Below are positions 17,985 to 28,121 of a stretch of 64,000 bases of DNA, one piece after another. Where the stretch lies: assembly GCF_900104795.1 (NCBI RefSeq), contig NZ_FNTG01000001.1:3224001-3288000 (forward strand), in the 5' to 3' direction. The position numbers were made by a program, and so were the translations under genes. Source of the DNA: Burkholderia sp. WP9 (GTDB taxonomy: Bacteria > Pseudomonadota > Gammaproteobacteria > Burkholderiales > Burkholderiaceae). Within the stretch, counting starts at the first letter, position 1. The number at the start of each line of letters is the position of its first letter. The notes below the pieces were generated by a model. It saw nothing but the letters and a program-made list of their open reading frames with translations, searched no databases and was not told the DNA's origin.

Positions 17985-18773
17985 ATGCAAGTGAACATCA
18001 ACGGTATCGAAACGCGCTATGTGTTGAGCAACGAGGGCGGCGGCCCATGGCTGACGTTCGTTCACCAGCTCGGCGGCGATCTGTCCGTTTGGGACCAGCT
18101 CGCCGGCTATTTCCGCGACGACTACACCGTATTGCGCTACGACGTGCGCGGCCATGGCAAGACCGCGGCATCCGGCGCGCCCTTTGGCGTGGCAGACCTG
18201 TCACGCGATCTCGCCGCACTGCTCGATACACTCGATGCACCTCGTACTCATCTGGTCGGCATGTCGATGGGCGGCATGATCGCGCAGCAATTCGCGCTGG
18301 ATCATCCTACGCGCGTCGACACGCTAACGATCGCCGACACTAGCGGCGGCACGCTGCCGGAGGCCCGCGCCACCTGGGACCAGCGGGCTGCCGCGGCCCG
18401 CAGCGAGGGCATGGCCGCGCTCGTGCCCGCGACCTTGAGCCGCTGGCTGACAGCCGATTTTCAGGCTGCGCACCCCGAAGCAGTCGAGCAGATCCGCGAC
18501 GTATTGATGCAGACGTTGCCAGAAGGCTACGCCATGGCGTGCGAAGCCCTGCGCGATTTCGACGTACGCAGTAAGCTGACAACAATCCGATGCCCAACAT
18601 TGACCGTGGCGGGCCGCCACGACACGGGCACGCCGCCTGCTTCCACTCAGGCGATAGCAGACGCCATCGAAGGCGCACGTTTCGAACTGCTCGATGCCGC
18701 TCATCTTGCGCCCATCGAGCAATCTCACCGTTTTGCTGCACTGCTTGAAACGTTTCTTGAAAGGCCGGTCTAA
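17985..18773 (+). CDS. Alpha/beta hydrolase, 3-oxoadipate enol-lactonase-like
   Basis: This 262-residue hydrolase has the nucleophile elbow Gly-Met-Ser-Met-Gly-Gly (about residue 95). The oxyanion region reads Phe-Val-His-Gln-Leu-Gly-Gly, and a C-terminal Ala-His-Leu-Ala-Pro supplies the base. The layout is that of PcaD-type beta-ketoadipate enol-lactone hydrolases (Asp-Val-Arg-Gly-His-Gly-Lys). No other pca genes are nearby, so the true substrate is uncertain. A strong AAAGGAG precedes the ATG at 17985. Confidence 0.82.
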   Translation: MQVNINGIETRYVLSNEGGGPWLTFVHQLGGDLSVWDQLAGYFRDDYTVLRYDVRGHGKTAASGAPFGVADLSRDLAALLDTLDAPRTHLVGMSMGGMIAQQFALDHPTRVDTLTIADTSGGTLPEARATWDQRAAAARSEGMAALVPATLSRWLTADFQAAHPEAVEQIRDVLMQTLPEGYAMACEALRDFDVRSKLTTIRCPTLTVAGRHDTGTPPASTQAIADAIEGARFELLDAAHLAPIEQSHRFAALLETFLERPV

Positions 18774-18890
18774 CCGGTAGGTTCGGAGCTTTACATCCGT
18801 CAATCCGGACCCACCCCTTGAATTCCAAACCATACGCTCCACCTATGGCGCAGGAATGGCCAGGAGCCAACGGAAATAAGGAGTGTCGCC

Positions 18891-19148
18891 ATGCAAATGA
18901 TCTACAACAGCCCCAATTATTGTGTCGTCGAGTTTCCGCCGCAGGAAGGTCCTCTGGCCATGAAGTCAGGTGGCTATGAGATCGTCGACAAGAACATGCA
19001 GCGCGAGATCTATATCGACGGAGCAATGGCGGCGCGCTTTCGCGAGCACGTGCAGAAGTTGATCGAAGAGGAACCGTCGCTGGATGAAGTTGACGAATTC
19101 CTCGGCCAGTTCGACAGCCTGATGCATCAACCGGTGATTCTTCACTAA
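18891..19148 (+). CDS. DUF3567 small protein
   Basis: This 85-residue soluble protein matches DUF3567, a family found almost only in Burkholderiales. The characteristic start Met-Gln-Met-Ile-Tyr-Asn-Ser-Pro-Asn-Tyr-Cys-Val-Val-Glu-Phe and the Glu-Ile-Val-Asp-Lys-Asn block are intact. A good AAGGAG lies ahead of the ATG. The function is unknown. A hairpin terminator follows about 105 bp downstream and separates it from metH. Confidence 0.85.
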   Translation: MQMIYNSPNYCVVEFPPQEGPLAMKSGGYEIVDKNMQREIYIDGAMAARFREHVQKLIEEEPSLDEVDEFLGQFDSLMHQPVILH

Positions 19149-19254
19149 GCGAGAGGTCTGGCTTTACGTTTTTGGCGACATACATCGACCACGCCGTCTG
19201 GCCCCGTTCCTGGGCAGCCCGGCGGTTTTTACAAGTTGGTCGGCAATTGTGAAG

Positions 19255-19290
19255 CGGCCCAGCAGCTTTTGCCTGACTGGGCCGTTTTCT
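19255..19290 (+). terminator. Rho-independent terminator between the DUF3567 gene and metH
   Basis: CGGCCCAG (19255-19262) pairs with CTGGGCCG (19277-19284) over a 14-nt loop and is followed by TTTTCTTT. Confidence 0.75.
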
Positions 19291-19387
19291 TTGTAGCGCC
19301 GCTTTCGCGCTCTTTCGCATGCGGCACGCCTCGACAGGCAGGCGGCCGGCCGCCCGCCCGCGCCGGGCGGTTTCGTCCGGCAGCGGC

Positions 19388-19393
19388 TACAAT
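19388..19393 (+). promoter_or_regulatory. Possible -10 element for the split metH genes
   Basis: TACAAT lies 42 bp before the ATG of the first metH gene, downstream of the terminator. No good -35 is visible. I found no cobalamin or SAH riboswitch pattern in the leader. Confidence 0.3.
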
Positions 19394-19434
19394 GACAGGT
19401 TTCCCGAAAAAGCCGGCGCAAGCCCTCGTCCGCC

Positions 19435-20505
19435 ATGAACCAGCCCGCTCAAACCGCCACGCCAGTCCGTCCCGACGCCGCCTACACGCGCGGCACGGCG
19501 CTGCCCGCGCTGCTCAAGTCGCGCATCCTGATCCTGGACGGCGCGATGGGCACGATGATCCAGCGCTACAAGCTCGACGAAGCCCGCTATCGCGGTGAAC
19601 GCTTCAAGGACTACGGGCGCGACATCAAGGGCAACAACGAGTTGCTGTCGATCACACAGCCGCAGATCATCAGCGAGATCCACGAGCAGTATCTGGCGGC
19701 GGGCGCGGACATCATCGAAACCAACACGTTTGGTGCGACCACGGTTGCTCAGGCGGACTACGGCATGGAAGACCTCGCCATCGAGATGAACCTCGAGTCG
19801 GCGAAACTGGCGCGAGCCGCCTGCGACAAGTATTCGACGCCCGACAAGCCACGCTTTGTCGCCGGCGCGATCGGACCGACGCCGAAGACCGCGAGCATTT
19901 CCCCCGACGTGAACGATCCGGGCGCGCGCAACGTGACGTTCGACGAACTGCGCGCGGCCTACTACGAGCAGGCCAAGGCGTTGCTCGACGGCGGCGCCGA
20001 TCTGTTCCTCGTCGAGACCATTTTCGACACGCTCAATGCGAAGGCTGCGCTCTTTGCGTTGGATGAACTGTTCGAAGATACTGGCGAGCGTCTGCCGATC
20101 ATGATCTCCGGCACCGTCACCGACGCGTCGGGCCGCATTCTGTCGGGCCAGACGGTCGAAGCCTTCTGGAATTCGCTGCGTCACGCCAAGCCGCTCACGT
20201 TCGGTCTGAACTGCGCGTTGGGCGCGGCTTTGATGCGCCCGTACATCGCCGAACTGGCCAAGCTGTGCGACACCTATGTGTCGTGCTATCCGAACGCCGG
20301 CTTGCCGAATCCGATGAGCGACACGGGCTTCGACGAATTGCCCGCGGATACCTCGGGCTTGCTGAAGGAGTTCGCGCAGGCTGGTCTCGTGAATATTGCC
20401 GGCGGCTGCTGCGGTACGACGCCGGAACATATTGCGGCGATTGCGCAGGCGCTGGCCGAAGTGAAGCCGCGCCAATGGCCGACGCAATACCGCGACGCAG
20501 CCTGA
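19435..20505 (+). CDS. metH: Methionine synthase, homocysteine-binding module (first half of split MetH)
   Basis: This 356-residue protein corresponds to the N-terminal homocysteine S-methyltransferase domain of cobalamin-dependent methionine synthase. The zinc ligands are Cys260 (Gly-Leu-Asn-Cys) and the pair Cys325-Cys326 (Gly-Gly-Cys-Cys-Gly-Thr-Thr). The N-terminal Asp-Gly-Ala-Met-Gly-Thr-Met motif is intact. It ends where the pterin module would begin in one-piece MetH, and the rest is encoded as a separate gene 91 bp downstream. No frameshift connects them: a clean stop, a GC-rich spacer and a new ATG separate the two. A split metH is, to my knowledge, typical of Burkholderia. Confidence 0.93.
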   Translation: MNQPAQTATPVRPDAAYTRGTALPALLKSRILILDGAMGTMIQRYKLDEARYRGERFKDYGRDIKGNNELLSITQPQIISEIHEQYLAAGADIIETNTFGATTVAQADYGMEDLAIEMNLESAKLARAACDKYSTPDKPRFVAGAIGPTPKTASISPDVNDPGARNVTFDELRAAYYEQAKALLDGGADLFLVETIFDTLNAKAALFALDELFEDTGERLPIMISGTVTDASGRILSGQTVEAFWNSLRHAKPLTFGLNCALGAALMRPYIAELAKLCDTYVSCYPNAGLPNPMSDTGFDELPADTSGLLKEFAQAGLVNIAGGCCGTTPEHIAAIAQALAEVKPRQWPTQYRDAA

Positions 20506-20596
20506 GGCGAGCGGCGCCTCGCTGAGCCGCCTCCCCCGCCCGCAGTATCGCCATCGAACACGACGCACTTAATCGCAGCAATCGAGCACATACGCC

Positions 20597-23314
20597 ATGA
20601 CCGATCACACCTTGCGCCTTGCCGGCCTCGAACCGTTCAACGTCACGTCCGGGACGCTCTTCATCAACGTGGGTGAACGTACCAACGTAACCGGCTCGAA
20701 GGCGTTTGCGCGCATGATCCTGAACGACCAGTTCGACGAGGCGGTCGCGGTCGCGCGCCAGCAGGTCGAAAACGGCGCGCAGATCATCGACGTCAACATG
20801 GACGAGGCGATGCTCGATTCGAAAGCAGCGATGGTGCGCTTCATGAATCTGATCGCATCGGAACCGGATATCGCGCGCGTGCCGATCATGATCGACTCGT
20901 CGAAATGGGACGTGATCGAAGCGGGTTTGAAGTGCGTGCAAGGCAAGGCGATCGTCAACTCAATCTCGCTGAAGGAAGGCGAAGAGGCGTTTCGCCACCA
21001 CGCCAACCTGATTCGCCGCTACGGCGCGGCCGCGGTGGTGATGGCATTCGACGAACAGGGCCAGGCCGACACCTTCGAGCGCAAGACGCAGATCTGCAAG
21101 CGCTCGTACGACTTCCTGGTGAACGAAGTCGGCTTCCCGCCGGAAGACATCATCTTCGATCCGAACATCTTCGCGATCGCAACCGGCATCGAAGAGCACA
21201 ACAATTACGCCGTCGACTTCATCAACGCGACGCGCTGGATCAAGCAGAACCTGCCATACGCCAAGGTGAGCGGCGGCGTGTCGAACGTGTCGTTCTCGTT
21301 CCGCGGCAATGACCCGGTGCGTGAGGCGATCCACACCGTGTTCCTCTACCATGCGATCCAGGCGGGCATGGACATGGGCATCGTCAACGCGGGCCAGCTC
21401 GGCGTGTATGCCGACCTCGATCCGGAGTTGCGCGAACGGGTTGAAGACGTCGTGCTGAACCGCCGTGAAGACGGCACCGACCGGCTGCTCGAAATCGCCG
21501 ACAAGTTCAAGACTGGCGCCGCGAAGAAGGAAGAGAATCTCGAGTGGCGCAACCAGCCGGTCGAGAAACGTCTGTCGCACGCGCTCGTGCACGGCATCAC
21601 CAACTTCATCGTCGAAGACACCGAGGAAGTTCGCGCGAAGATCGCGGCCGAAGGCGGCCGCCCGATCAACGTGATCGAAGGGCCGTTGATGGACGGCATG
21701 AACATCGTCGGCGACCTGTTCGGTCAGGGCAAGATGTTCCTGCCGCAAGTGGTGAAGTCGGCGCGCGTCATGAAGCAGGCCGTCGCGCATCTGATTCCGT
21801 ACATCGAAGAAGAAAAGAAGCAGCTCGCTGAAGCCGGCGCCGACGTGCGCGCGAAGGGCAAGATCGTCATCGCCACGGTGAAGGGCGACGTGCACGATAT
21901 CGGCAAGAACATCGTCTCGGTGGTGCTTCAGTGCAATAACTTCGAAGTGGTCAACATGGGCGTGATGGTCCCGTGCAACGACATTCTCGCCAAGGCGAAG
22001 GTCGAAGGCGCCGACATCATCGGGCTCTCCGGGCTGATCACGCCGAGCCTCGAAGAGATGGCCTACGTCGCGTCGGAAATGCAGCGCGACGACTACTTCC
22101 GCATCAAGAAGATTCCGCTCCTGATCGGCGGCGCCACCACCTCGCGCGTGCACACTGCCGTGAAGATCGCGCCGCATTACGAAGGGCCGGTGGTCTACGT
22201 GCCGGACGCGTCGCGCTCGGTGTCCGTGGCGTCGAGCCTGCTGTCCGACGAAGGCGCGGCCAAGTACCTCGACGAACTCAAGTCCGATTACGACCGGATC
22301 CGCGACCAGCACGCCAACAAGAAAGCGCAGCCCATGGTCACGCTGGCCGAAGCGCGCGCCAACAAGACCTGGATCGACTGGGCGAACTATCAGCCGGTCA
22401 AGCCGAAGTTCATCGGCCGCCGCGTGTTCAAGAACTTCGATCTGAGCGACCTGGCGAACTATATCGACTGGGGTCCGTTCTTCCAGACGTGGGATCTGGC
22501 CGGCCCGTATCCGGCCATTCTGAACGACGAGATCGTGGGCGAATCGGCGCGGCGTGTTTTCTCGGACGGCAAGTCGATGCTCGCGCGCCTGATCCAGGGC
22601 CGCTGGCTGCAGGCGAACGGCGTGATCGCGCTGTTGCCCGCCAACACGGTGAACGACGACGACATCGAAATCTACACGGACGAATCGCGCTCGGAAGTCG
22701 CGCTCACGTGGCGCAATCTGCGCCAGCAAAGCGTGCGTCCGGTGGTGGACGGCGTGATGCGCCCGAACCGTTCGCTTGCCGACTTCATCGCGCCGAAAGA
22801 CTCGGGCGTGGCCGACTACATCGGCATGTTCGCGGTGACGGCGGGTCTGGGTGTCGACGTGAAGGAAAAGCAGTTCGAAAAGGACCACGACGACTACAGC
22901 GCGATCATGCTGAAGGCACTCGCCGACCGCTTCGCCGAAGCCTTCGCCGAAGCGCTGCACGCACGCGTACGGCGCGACCTGTGGGGCTACGCGAACGACG
23001 AAACCCTCGCCAACGACGACCTGATCGCGGAAAAGTACCGTGGCATTCGCCCGGCGCCCGGCTATCCGGCTTGCCCGGATCACCTGGTGAAGCGCGACAT
23101 GTTCGACGTGCTGCACGCCACCGAAATCGGTATGAGCGTGACCGAATCGCTCGCCATGTTGCCGGCGGCAAGCGTCTCCGGTTTCTATCTCGCGCATCCG
23201 GACAGCACCTATTTCTCGGTCGGCAAGATCGGGCAAGACCAGTTGGAAGATTACGCAAAGCGCATGTCGTTGTCGAAGACGGATGCGGAGCGGGCCTTGG
23301 CGCCTTTGCTTTAA
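20597..23314 (+). CDS. metH: Methionine synthase, folate/cobalamin/activation modules (second half of split MetH)
   Basis: This 905-residue protein holds, in order, the pterin-binding domain (about 15-280), the four-helix cap (about 300-400), the B12-binding Rossmann domain and the AdoMet-binding reactivation domain (about 560-890). In the B12 domain, Asp-Val-His433-Asp-Ile-Gly supplies the cobalt ligand. It transfers the methyl group of 5-methyl-THF through cobalamin to the homocysteine held by the separately encoded first module. The two proteins must therefore dock in trans. The start ATG at 20597 is immediately followed by the family start Asp-His-Thr-Leu-Arg-Leu. Confidence 0.95.
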   Translation: MTDHTLRLAGLEPFNVTSGTLFINVGERTNVTGSKAFARMILNDQFDEAVAVARQQVENGAQIIDVNMDEAMLDSKAAMVRFMNLIASEPDIARVPIMIDSSKWDVIEAGLKCVQGKAIVNSISLKEGEEAFRHHANLIRRYGAAAVVMAFDEQGQADTFERKTQICKRSYDFLVNEVGFPPEDIIFDPNIFAIATGIEEHNNYAVDFINATRWIKQNLPYAKVSGGVSNVSFSFRGNDPVREAIHTVFLYHAIQAGMDMGIVNAGQLGVYADLDPELRERVEDVVLNRREDGTDRLLEIADKFKTGAAKKEENLEWRNQPVEKRLSHALVHGITNFIVEDTEEVRAKIAAEGGRPINVIEGPLMDGMNIVGDLFGQGKMFLPQVVKSARVMKQAVAHLIPYIEEEKKQLAEAGADVRAKGKIVIATVKGDVHDIGKNIVSVVLQCNNFEVVNMGVMVPCNDILAKAKVEGADIIGLSGLITPSLEEMAYVASEMQRDDYFRIKKIPLLIGGATTSRVHTAVKIAPHYEGPVVYVPDASRSVSVASSLLSDEGAAKYLDELKSDYDRIRDQHANKKAQPMVTLAEARANKTWIDWANYQPVKPKFIGRRVFKNFDLSDLANYIDWGPFFQTWDLAGPYPAILNDEIVGESARRVFSDGKSMLARLIQGRWLQANGVIALLPANTVNDDDIEIYTDESRSEVALTWRNLRQQSVRPVVDGVMRPNRSLADFIAPKDSGVADYIGMFAVTAGLGVDVKEKQFEKDHDDYSAIMLKALADRFAEAFAEALHARVRRDLWGYANDETLANDDLIAEKYRGIRPAPGYPACPDHLVKRDMFDVLHATEIGMSVTESLAMLPAASVSGFYLAHPDSTYFSVGKIGQDQLEDYAKRMSLSKTDAERALAPLL

Positions 23315-23496
23315 GCGCGAAGCGGCAAAGCGAGGCGCGGCGAGGCGTGGCGGGAAACCCACTATATCGGGCGAGAAAGACTGAATATTTGCGGCAACGT
23401 AATTTTCGGCTTTGTAGACTGAGGCGGCTTGACCCCGCCAGACGCGGCCAAAACGCGTCGGCTCATTAATTTGCAATCGTCAACGGAGAAAATCGT

Positions 23497-23706
23497 ATGA
23501 AGAAGCTGACGCTGTTGTTGACCGCTGTTTCGCTTGCTTTGGGTGCCTCGGTGGCGCTGGCCCAACCCGCCGCGCCTGGCGGTTCCAGTTCGGTCAGTTC
23601 GTATTCGCCGCCCACGGTGAAACACGTCAAGAAACCGAAGAAACAGAAAGCGAAGAAAGGTGCGTCGGCTCCTGCGGCCGCTCCGGCGGACGCCGCCAGC
23701 CAGTAA
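23497..23706 (+). CDS. Small Lys-rich secreted protein
   Basis: This 69-residue protein has a clean signal peptide (Met-Lys-Lys start, hydrophobic core, cleavage after Ala-Leu-Ala at residue 22). The mature peptide is only about 47 residues. Its first part is Ser/Pro-rich. A strongly basic block follows (Lys-His-Val-Lys-Lys-Pro-Lys-Lys-Gln-Lys-Ala-Lys-Lys), then an Ala/Pro tail. I recognise no family. It has its own RBS (GGAGAA) and a strong terminator, which argues that it is a real, separately expressed gene. Confidence 0.7.
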   Translation: MKKLTLLLTAVSLALGASVALAQPAAPGGSSSVSSYSPPTVKHVKKPKKQKAKKGASAPAAAPADAASQ

Positions 23707-23743
23707 GCAGCATGGTGGCGGCCGGTCCGGATCGCTGAACGAC

Positions 23744-23773
23744 AAAGAGCCCGCATGAAAGCGGGCTCTTTTC
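23744..23773 (+). terminator. Strong rho-independent terminator
   Basis: An 11-bp perfect stem AAAGAGCCCGC / GCGGGCTCTTT (23744-23754 and 23761-23771) has a 6-nt loop and a trailing T run. It ends the small secreted-protein transcript and may also serve the convergent DUF1840 gene. Confidence 0.9.
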
Positions 23774-23847
23774 ATTGGTGCGTCAGGGTTCGCGCCGCGA
23801 AGCGCCGCGGCTCGTCAGAGCGCAGCGGCCGGCGGACCGGCGCGGGA

Positions 23848-24174
23848 TCAGAGACCCCAGACGATATCCGCGTTTTCCTTCTGCGCCGCGCGCAGCATGT
23901 CGAGGAACGGATACGCGCGCTGCGCGAGCCCCGGCGGAATCTCGTGATGATCGTGACCGTCTTCGCCTTCGTGGAAATGGCCGTCGTGCTCGGCACGTTC
24001 CTGTTTGTCGACGGAAATGGCTGCTTCGAGTTTCTGAATGGCCGGGGCCAGTTCGTCGTGAGTAATGACGCCGCGCTCACCCAGCCGCTTGCCGACGATG
24101 CCGACCAGATACTGCGCAAGATTTTCCAGCATCATCACGTCCGGGCAGGCGTGGCATTTGAAAGTAATCAGCAT
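23848..24174 (-). CDS. DUF1840 protein with His-rich insert
   Basis: This 108-residue soluble protein matches DUF1840, a small Burkholderiales family (start Met-Leu-Ile-Thr-Phe-Lys, then Asp-Val-Met-Met). Two features suggest metal binding: a Cys7-His-Ala-Cys10 motif at the start, and a segment at 63-77 in which 6 of 15 residues are His between Asp and Glu. The function of the family is unknown. It is the only minus-strand gene between metH and argS and is convergent with the small secreted-protein gene. Confidence 0.82.
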   Translation of the reverse strand: MLITFKCHACPDVMMLENLAQYLVGIVGKRLGERGVITHDELAPAIQKLEAAISVDKQERAEHDGHFHEGEDGHDHHEIPPGLAQRAYPFLDMLRAAQKENADIVWGL

Positions 24175-24624
24175 GACTGTTCCCTTTTTCGTTATGTTCG
24201 ATTGGCGCGCGAGCGGCTCAAAGGCGACCGCCGGCGCGCGTTACGTTGGCTCGCCGATCAGGCGTGGCGGCCACGGCCCTTGCTGGGCATCTCATTGAAC
24301 ATATTAGCACCTGCTAAAATCCGTCTGGACGGAAAAGCGTGCCGCAATGCGCCGCACGCGGCGAAGCAAAAGTGGCGTGGCTGGGCCGGTTGGCCGCAAC
24401 TCGCCTCATACCCTGCCCGCCGCGGCAGCCCATGACACGGCCGGTCGCCGCGCACCGCGCTTAACGCGTTGCAGGCAACGTGCCTGACGCCGCACACCCA
24501 TTGCGCCCAACGCGCCGCGGCGGGTGCAGGCCGCTTTCCACGCTTCTGACGAACCGGTCGCGCCTGCCGCGCGGCCGGCGCCTCTTCCGCATCACCGGAT
24601 TGCCTCACTGGACTCGCAACAAGC
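24175..24624. other. Intergenic region, 450 bp, between divergent DUF1840 and argS genes
   Basis: It must hold both promoters. The TTAGCA palindrome is the only structured site I see. The rest is GC-rich, with no recognisable ORF, RNA or terminator. Confidence 0.45.
24304..24317. promoter_or_regulatory. Perfect 6-2-6 palindrome in the DUF1840-argS gap
   Basis: TTAGCA-CC-TGCTAA lies 130 bp upstream of the DUF1840 start and about 310 bp upstream of argS. It overlaps a possible plus-strand -10 (TAAAAT at 24315-24320). It could be an operator; no regulator can be named. Confidence 0.3.
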
Positions 24625-26415
24625 ATGCTGCCTGCACATAAACATACCCTCGAAACACTGCTCGCCGACACGGTGAAGCAGGTCGCGACTGCCTCGCAAG
24701 GCGCGACCGAAGCCGCGTTCGTGTCGCCCACCATCACGCTGGAGCGGCCCAAGGTCGCCGCGCACGGCGACGTCGCCTGCAACGTGGCGATGCAACTCGC
24801 CAAGCCGCTGCGCGCCAATCCGCGCCAGCTGGCGCAACAGATCGTCGACGCGCTGCTCGCGCAGCCGCAGGCCAAGGGCCTGATCGAAGCGGCTGAAGTG
24901 GCGGGCCCGGGCTTCATCAACCTGCGCCTCGCGGCCGCTGCCAAGCAGGCGGTGATCGCCGCCGTGTTCGCTGAAAAAGAGCACTTCGGCCGTTCGCAAC
25001 GCGACGCCGGCAAGCATGTGCTGATCGAGTTCGTCTCGGCCAACCCGACCGGCCCGCTGCACGTCGGCCACGGCCGCCAGGCCGCGCTCGGCGACGCGCT
25101 CTCGAACGTGCTGGCTAGCCAAGGCTGGGACGTGCACCGCGAGTTCTATTACAACGACGCCGGCGTGCAGATCCAGACGCTCGCCCTGTCGACCCAGGCG
25201 CGCGCCCGCGGCCTCGCCCCCGGCGACGAAGGCTGGCCGGCTTCGGCGTACAACGGCGAGTACATCGCCGACATCGCGAAGGACTATCTGAACGGCGCCA
25301 CCGTGGCCGCGAGCGACGGCGAGCCGGTCACCGGCGCGCGCGACGTGGAAGACCTCGAAGCGATCCGCCGCTTTGCCGTGGCGTATCTGCGCCGCGAGCA
25401 GGACATGGACTTGCAGGCGTTCGGCGTGAAGTTCGACCAGTACTACCTGGAATCGTCGCTGTACAAGGAAGGCCGCGTCGAGAAGACCGTCGAGGCGCTG
25501 ATCGCCGCCGGCAAGACCTACGAGCAGGAAGGCGCGCTGTGGCTGCGCACCACGGACGACGGCGACGACAAAGACCGCGTGATGCGCAAGACCGACGGCA
25601 CCTACACGTACTTCGTGCCGGACGTCGCCTATCACGTCGCCAAGTGGGAACGCGGCTTTACCAAGGTGATCAACATTCAGGGCTCGGACCACCACGGCAC
25701 GATCGCGCGGGTGCGCGCCGGCCTGCAGGGTCTCGGCATCGGCATTCCGAAGGGCTATCCCGACTACATCCTGCACAAGATGGTCACCGTCATGCGCAAC
25801 GGTGAAGAGGTGAAAATCTCCAAGCGCGCCGGCAGCTACGTGACGGTGCGCGACCTGATCGAATGGTCGGGCGGCGCGACGCCGGGCTCGGAAGCCGCCG
25901 TCGATCTGATCGACGAGGAAACGATCCGCCGCGGCCGCGACGCCGTGCGCTTCTTCCTGATCTCGCGCAAAGCCGACACGGAATTCGTGTTCGACATCGA
26001 CCTCGCGTTGAAACAGAACGACGAGAACCCGGTGCATTACGTGCAGTACGCGCATGCACGGATCTGCTCGGTGATCGCCGAATGCAAGGCACGCTACAGC
26101 ACGGACGAAAGCACGCTGGCCGAGGTCGACGTCGCCCCGCTCACCAGCGAACGCGCGATGGCCCTGCTGAACAAACTTGCCGAATTCCCGGACATGCTGC
26201 AACACGCCGCCGACGAACTCGCGCCGCACGCGGTCGCGTTCTATCTGCGCGACCTCGCCGGGGAATTCCACTCGTTCTACAATGACCGTGCCGAACGCGT
26301 GCTGGTCGACGATGCGGCCGAGCGCAATGCACGCGTGGCGCTGCTCGCGGCCACGCGTCAGGTGCTGGCCAACGGTCTCGCGACGATCGGCGTCTCCGCT
26401 CCCGTCAAGATGTAA
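24625..26415 (+). CDS. argS: Arginyl-tRNA synthetase
   Basis: This 596-residue class I aminoacyl-tRNA synthetase has an N-terminal Add1 domain (about 1-115). The HIGH motif appears as His-Val-Gly-His after Ala-Asn-Pro-Thr-Gly-Pro-Leu (about residue 148). A Lys-Ile-Ser-Lys-Arg-Ala-Gly segment stands in for KMSKS, as is usual for ArgRS. The C-terminal DALR anticodon-binding domain spans about 475-596. It charges tRNA-Arg. It begins a same-strand run with the SPOR protein, dsbA, SDR and BtuF-like genes, an order conserved in Burkholderia as far as I recall. Confidence 0.97.
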   Translation: MLPAHKHTLETLLADTVKQVATASQGATEAAFVSPTITLERPKVAAHGDVACNVAMQLAKPLRANPRQLAQQIVDALLAQPQAKGLIEAAEVAGPGFINLRLAAAAKQAVIAAVFAEKEHFGRSQRDAGKHVLIEFVSANPTGPLHVGHGRQAALGDALSNVLASQGWDVHREFYYNDAGVQIQTLALSTQARARGLAPGDEGWPASAYNGEYIADIAKDYLNGATVAASDGEPVTGARDVEDLEAIRRFAVAYLRREQDMDLQAFGVKFDQYYLESSLYKEGRVEKTVEALIAAGKTYEQEGALWLRTTDDGDDKDRVMRKTDGTYTYFVPDVAYHVAKWERGFTKVINIQGSDHHGTIARVRAGLQGLGIGIPKGYPDYILHKMVTVMRNGEEVKISKRAGSYVTVRDLIEWSGGATPGSEAAVDLIDEETIRRGRDAVRFFLISRKADTEFVFDIDLALKQNDENPVHYVQYAHARICSVIAECKARYSTDESTLAEVDVAPLTSERAMALLNKLAEFPDMLQHAADELAPHAVAFYLRDLAGEFHSFYNDRAERVLVDDAAERNARVALLAATRQVLANGLATIGVSAPVKM

Positions 26416-26447
26416 GTCCTCCGGCGCAACATGCATGCGGCCGTCGT

Positions 26448-26453
26448 TATAAT
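26448..26453 (+). promoter_or_regulatory. TATAAT -10 element before the SPOR gene
   Basis: A perfect TATAAT lies 41 bp upstream of the SPOR-protein ATG and just after argS. The -35 region is weak. It would allow expression of SPOR-dsbA independently of argS. Confidence 0.45.
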
Positions 26454-26494
26454 CGGCGGCCGTTCCAGGATTCTTTTTGCAGGTGATTCATACG

Positions 26495-27295
26495 ATGGCA
26501 AAACCACGCCGCGCAACAAAGCAATCGAAACAAACCGGGGGGACTTTTCTCGGCATCGTGCTGGGCCTGATCGTTGGCCTTGCGATCGCGGTAGTGGTGG
26601 CGCTGTATATCACCCGTGCGCCCACGCCATTCGTCTCGAAGGTGGCGCCGCCCGCGGCGTCCGACGCCGGCGCGAGCCAGCCGCAATACGACCCGAACCG
26701 TCCGCTGCAAGGCAAGACGCCGGGTCAGCCGGTGCCGCAAGCCGCGCAACCCGCGCCGCCGAACACGGCGCCGGGCCAGACCAACCCGCAGACGCAGTCG
26801 GGCATGCTGGAAGAGCCGCAAATCGTCGAAGTGCCACCGGCTAACGGCAACAGTGGCAATGCGAATGGCACAGCGGTTGCGCCGAAGCCCGCGCAGGACA
26901 ACGGCAACGGCACGGCCGCCACGCCGGCTAAGAAGCCGCAAGCTTCCAGCGCGCCGGCCGCCACCGCGGCAGGTTCCGCGCCGAAGAGCGGTTCGTCGGC
27001 CACCGCCGCCAACGCCAAGCCCGGTTCGGGCGCGGCGCCGGCAGCGGGCGACGCGAACACTGGCTACTTCCTGCAAGTCGGCGCCTATAAGACCGCGGCG
27101 GACGCCGAACAGCAGCGTGCGCGTCTCGCGTTCCAGGGCTTCGAATCGAAGGTCACGCAGCGCGACGCCGGCGGCGTCACGTATTACCGCGTGCGTATCG
27201 GGCCGTTCTCGAAGTTCGAAGACATGAATTCGAGCCGTCAGCGTCTGTCCGATGCGGGCGTGGATACCGCGGTGATCCGCTTCACGAAGCAATAA
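26495..27295 (+). CDS. SPOR-domain membrane protein
   Basis: This 266-residue bitopic protein has a basic cytosolic tail (1-15), one transmembrane helix (about 17-38) and a Pro/Ala/Gln-rich periplasmic linker. A C-terminal SPOR domain (about 188-266) begins Gly-Tyr-Phe-Leu-Gln-Val-Gly-Ala-Tyr-Lys. SPOR domains bind glycan strands stripped of stem peptides at the septum, so it is probably an FtsN-like division-site protein. It lacks the recognisable FtsN essential helix, so I do not call it ftsN. It lies between argS and dsbA. Confidence 0.9.
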   Translation: MAKPRRATKQSKQTGGTFLGIVLGLIVGLAIAVVVALYITRAPTPFVSKVAPPAASDAGASQPQYDPNRPLQGKTPGQPVPQAAQPAPPNTAPGQTNPQTQSGMLEEPQIVEVPPANGNSGNANGTAVAPKPAQDNGNGTAATPAKKPQASSAPAATAAGSAPKSGSSATAANAKPGSGAAPAAGDANTGYFLQVGAYKTAADAEQQRARLAFQGFESKVTQRDAGGVTYYRVRIGPFSKFEDMNSSRQRLSDAGVDTAVIRFTKQ

Positions 27296-27467
27296 GCCAA
27301 CAAAAAACAAACGGTGATTTGCCGGGACGCGCCGCCGCCGAACTATCGGCGCGCGGCGCGTGTCACAAGCACGAAGGACGGCTGAAACCGTCCAACGCCG
27401 AAATCTGAAGACGGTGGCGGGCTTTCGCGTGGCGCCACTGTTTTACGCCTACTTGGGTCAACACAAC

Positions 27468-28106
27468 ATGAAAAAACTGCTGAGCATTCTGTTCCTCTCG
27501 CTGGGACTCGTTGCCGCCACGGCGCAAGCGTCGCCGGCCGCGCCGGTGTCGGGCAAGGACTACACCGTGCTGCCCACGGCGCAGCCGACCGACGTGCCCG
27601 CCGGCAAGATCGAAGTCACCGAATTCTTCTGGTACGGCTGCCCGCACTGCAACGAATTCGACCCGTACCTCGAAACGTGGGTGAAGAAGCAAAACCCGGA
27701 CGTGGTGTTCAAGCGCGTACCGGTCGCCTTCCGCGACGACTTCATTCCGCATTCCAAGATGTATCACGCGCTGGACGCACTCGGCCTCGCCTCGCAGCTC
27801 ACGCCGAAGGTCTTCAATGAAATCCACGTCAACAAGAACTACCTGCTGACGCCGGAAGATCAGGCCAAATTCCTCGCGAAGAACGGCGTCGATCCGAAGA
27901 AATATATGGACGCGTACAACTCGTTCTCGACGCAAAGCGCGCTGCAGAAAGACAAGAAGCTGCTGGAAGACTACAAGATCGACGGCGTGCCGACGTTGGC
28001 CGTGCAGGGCAAGTATGAAACCGGCCCGGCCGCGACCAACAGCCTGCCGGGCACGCTCCAGGTGCTGGACTACCTGGTCGCGCAAGTCCGCGCCAAGAAG
28101 ATGTAA
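27468..28106 (+). CDS. dsbA: Thiol:disulfide interchange protein DsbA
   Basis: This 212-residue periplasmic oxidase has a signal peptide ending Ala-Gln-Ala (residue 21). The active site is Cys58-Pro-His-Cys61 in Phe-Phe-Trp-Tyr-Gly-Cys-Pro-His-Cys. The cis-proline is in Gly-Val-Pro-Thr-Leu, with the usual helical insertion between them. It introduces disulfide bonds into exported proteins and is re-oxidised by DsbB, which is not in this window. The ATG at 27468 is chosen because the signal peptide starts there with Met-Lys-Lys; the frame is open further upstream without support. Confidence 0.95.
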   Translation: MKKLLSILFLSLGLVAATAQASPAAPVSGKDYTVLPTAQPTDVPAGKIEVTEFFWYGCPHCNEFDPYLETWVKKQNPDVVFKRVPVAFRDDFIPHSKMYHALDALGLASQLTPKVFNEIHVNKNYLLTPEDQAKFLAKNGVDPKKYMDAYNSFSTQSALQKDKKLLEDYKIDGVPTLAVQGKYETGPAATNSLPGTLQVLDYLVAQVRAKKM

Positions 28107-28121
28107 AGCCGAGGCGCCGGA

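Noticed and set aside
19149..19434. Cobalamin or SAH riboswitch in front of metH
   Set aside because: I looked for the B12 box and the SAH conserved core and found neither. The only structure is a terminator hairpin belonging to the previous gene. A covariance-model scan would settle it.
20960..23476. 838-residue frame antisense to the second metH gene
   Set aside because: It lies opposite an intact, highly conserved gene. Its translation is rich in Arg and His with no domain, as expected of an antisense shadow in GC-rich DNA.
24592..26436. 614-residue frame antisense to argS
   Set aside because: argS is complete with all motifs. The antisense product has no domain and is a compositional artefact.
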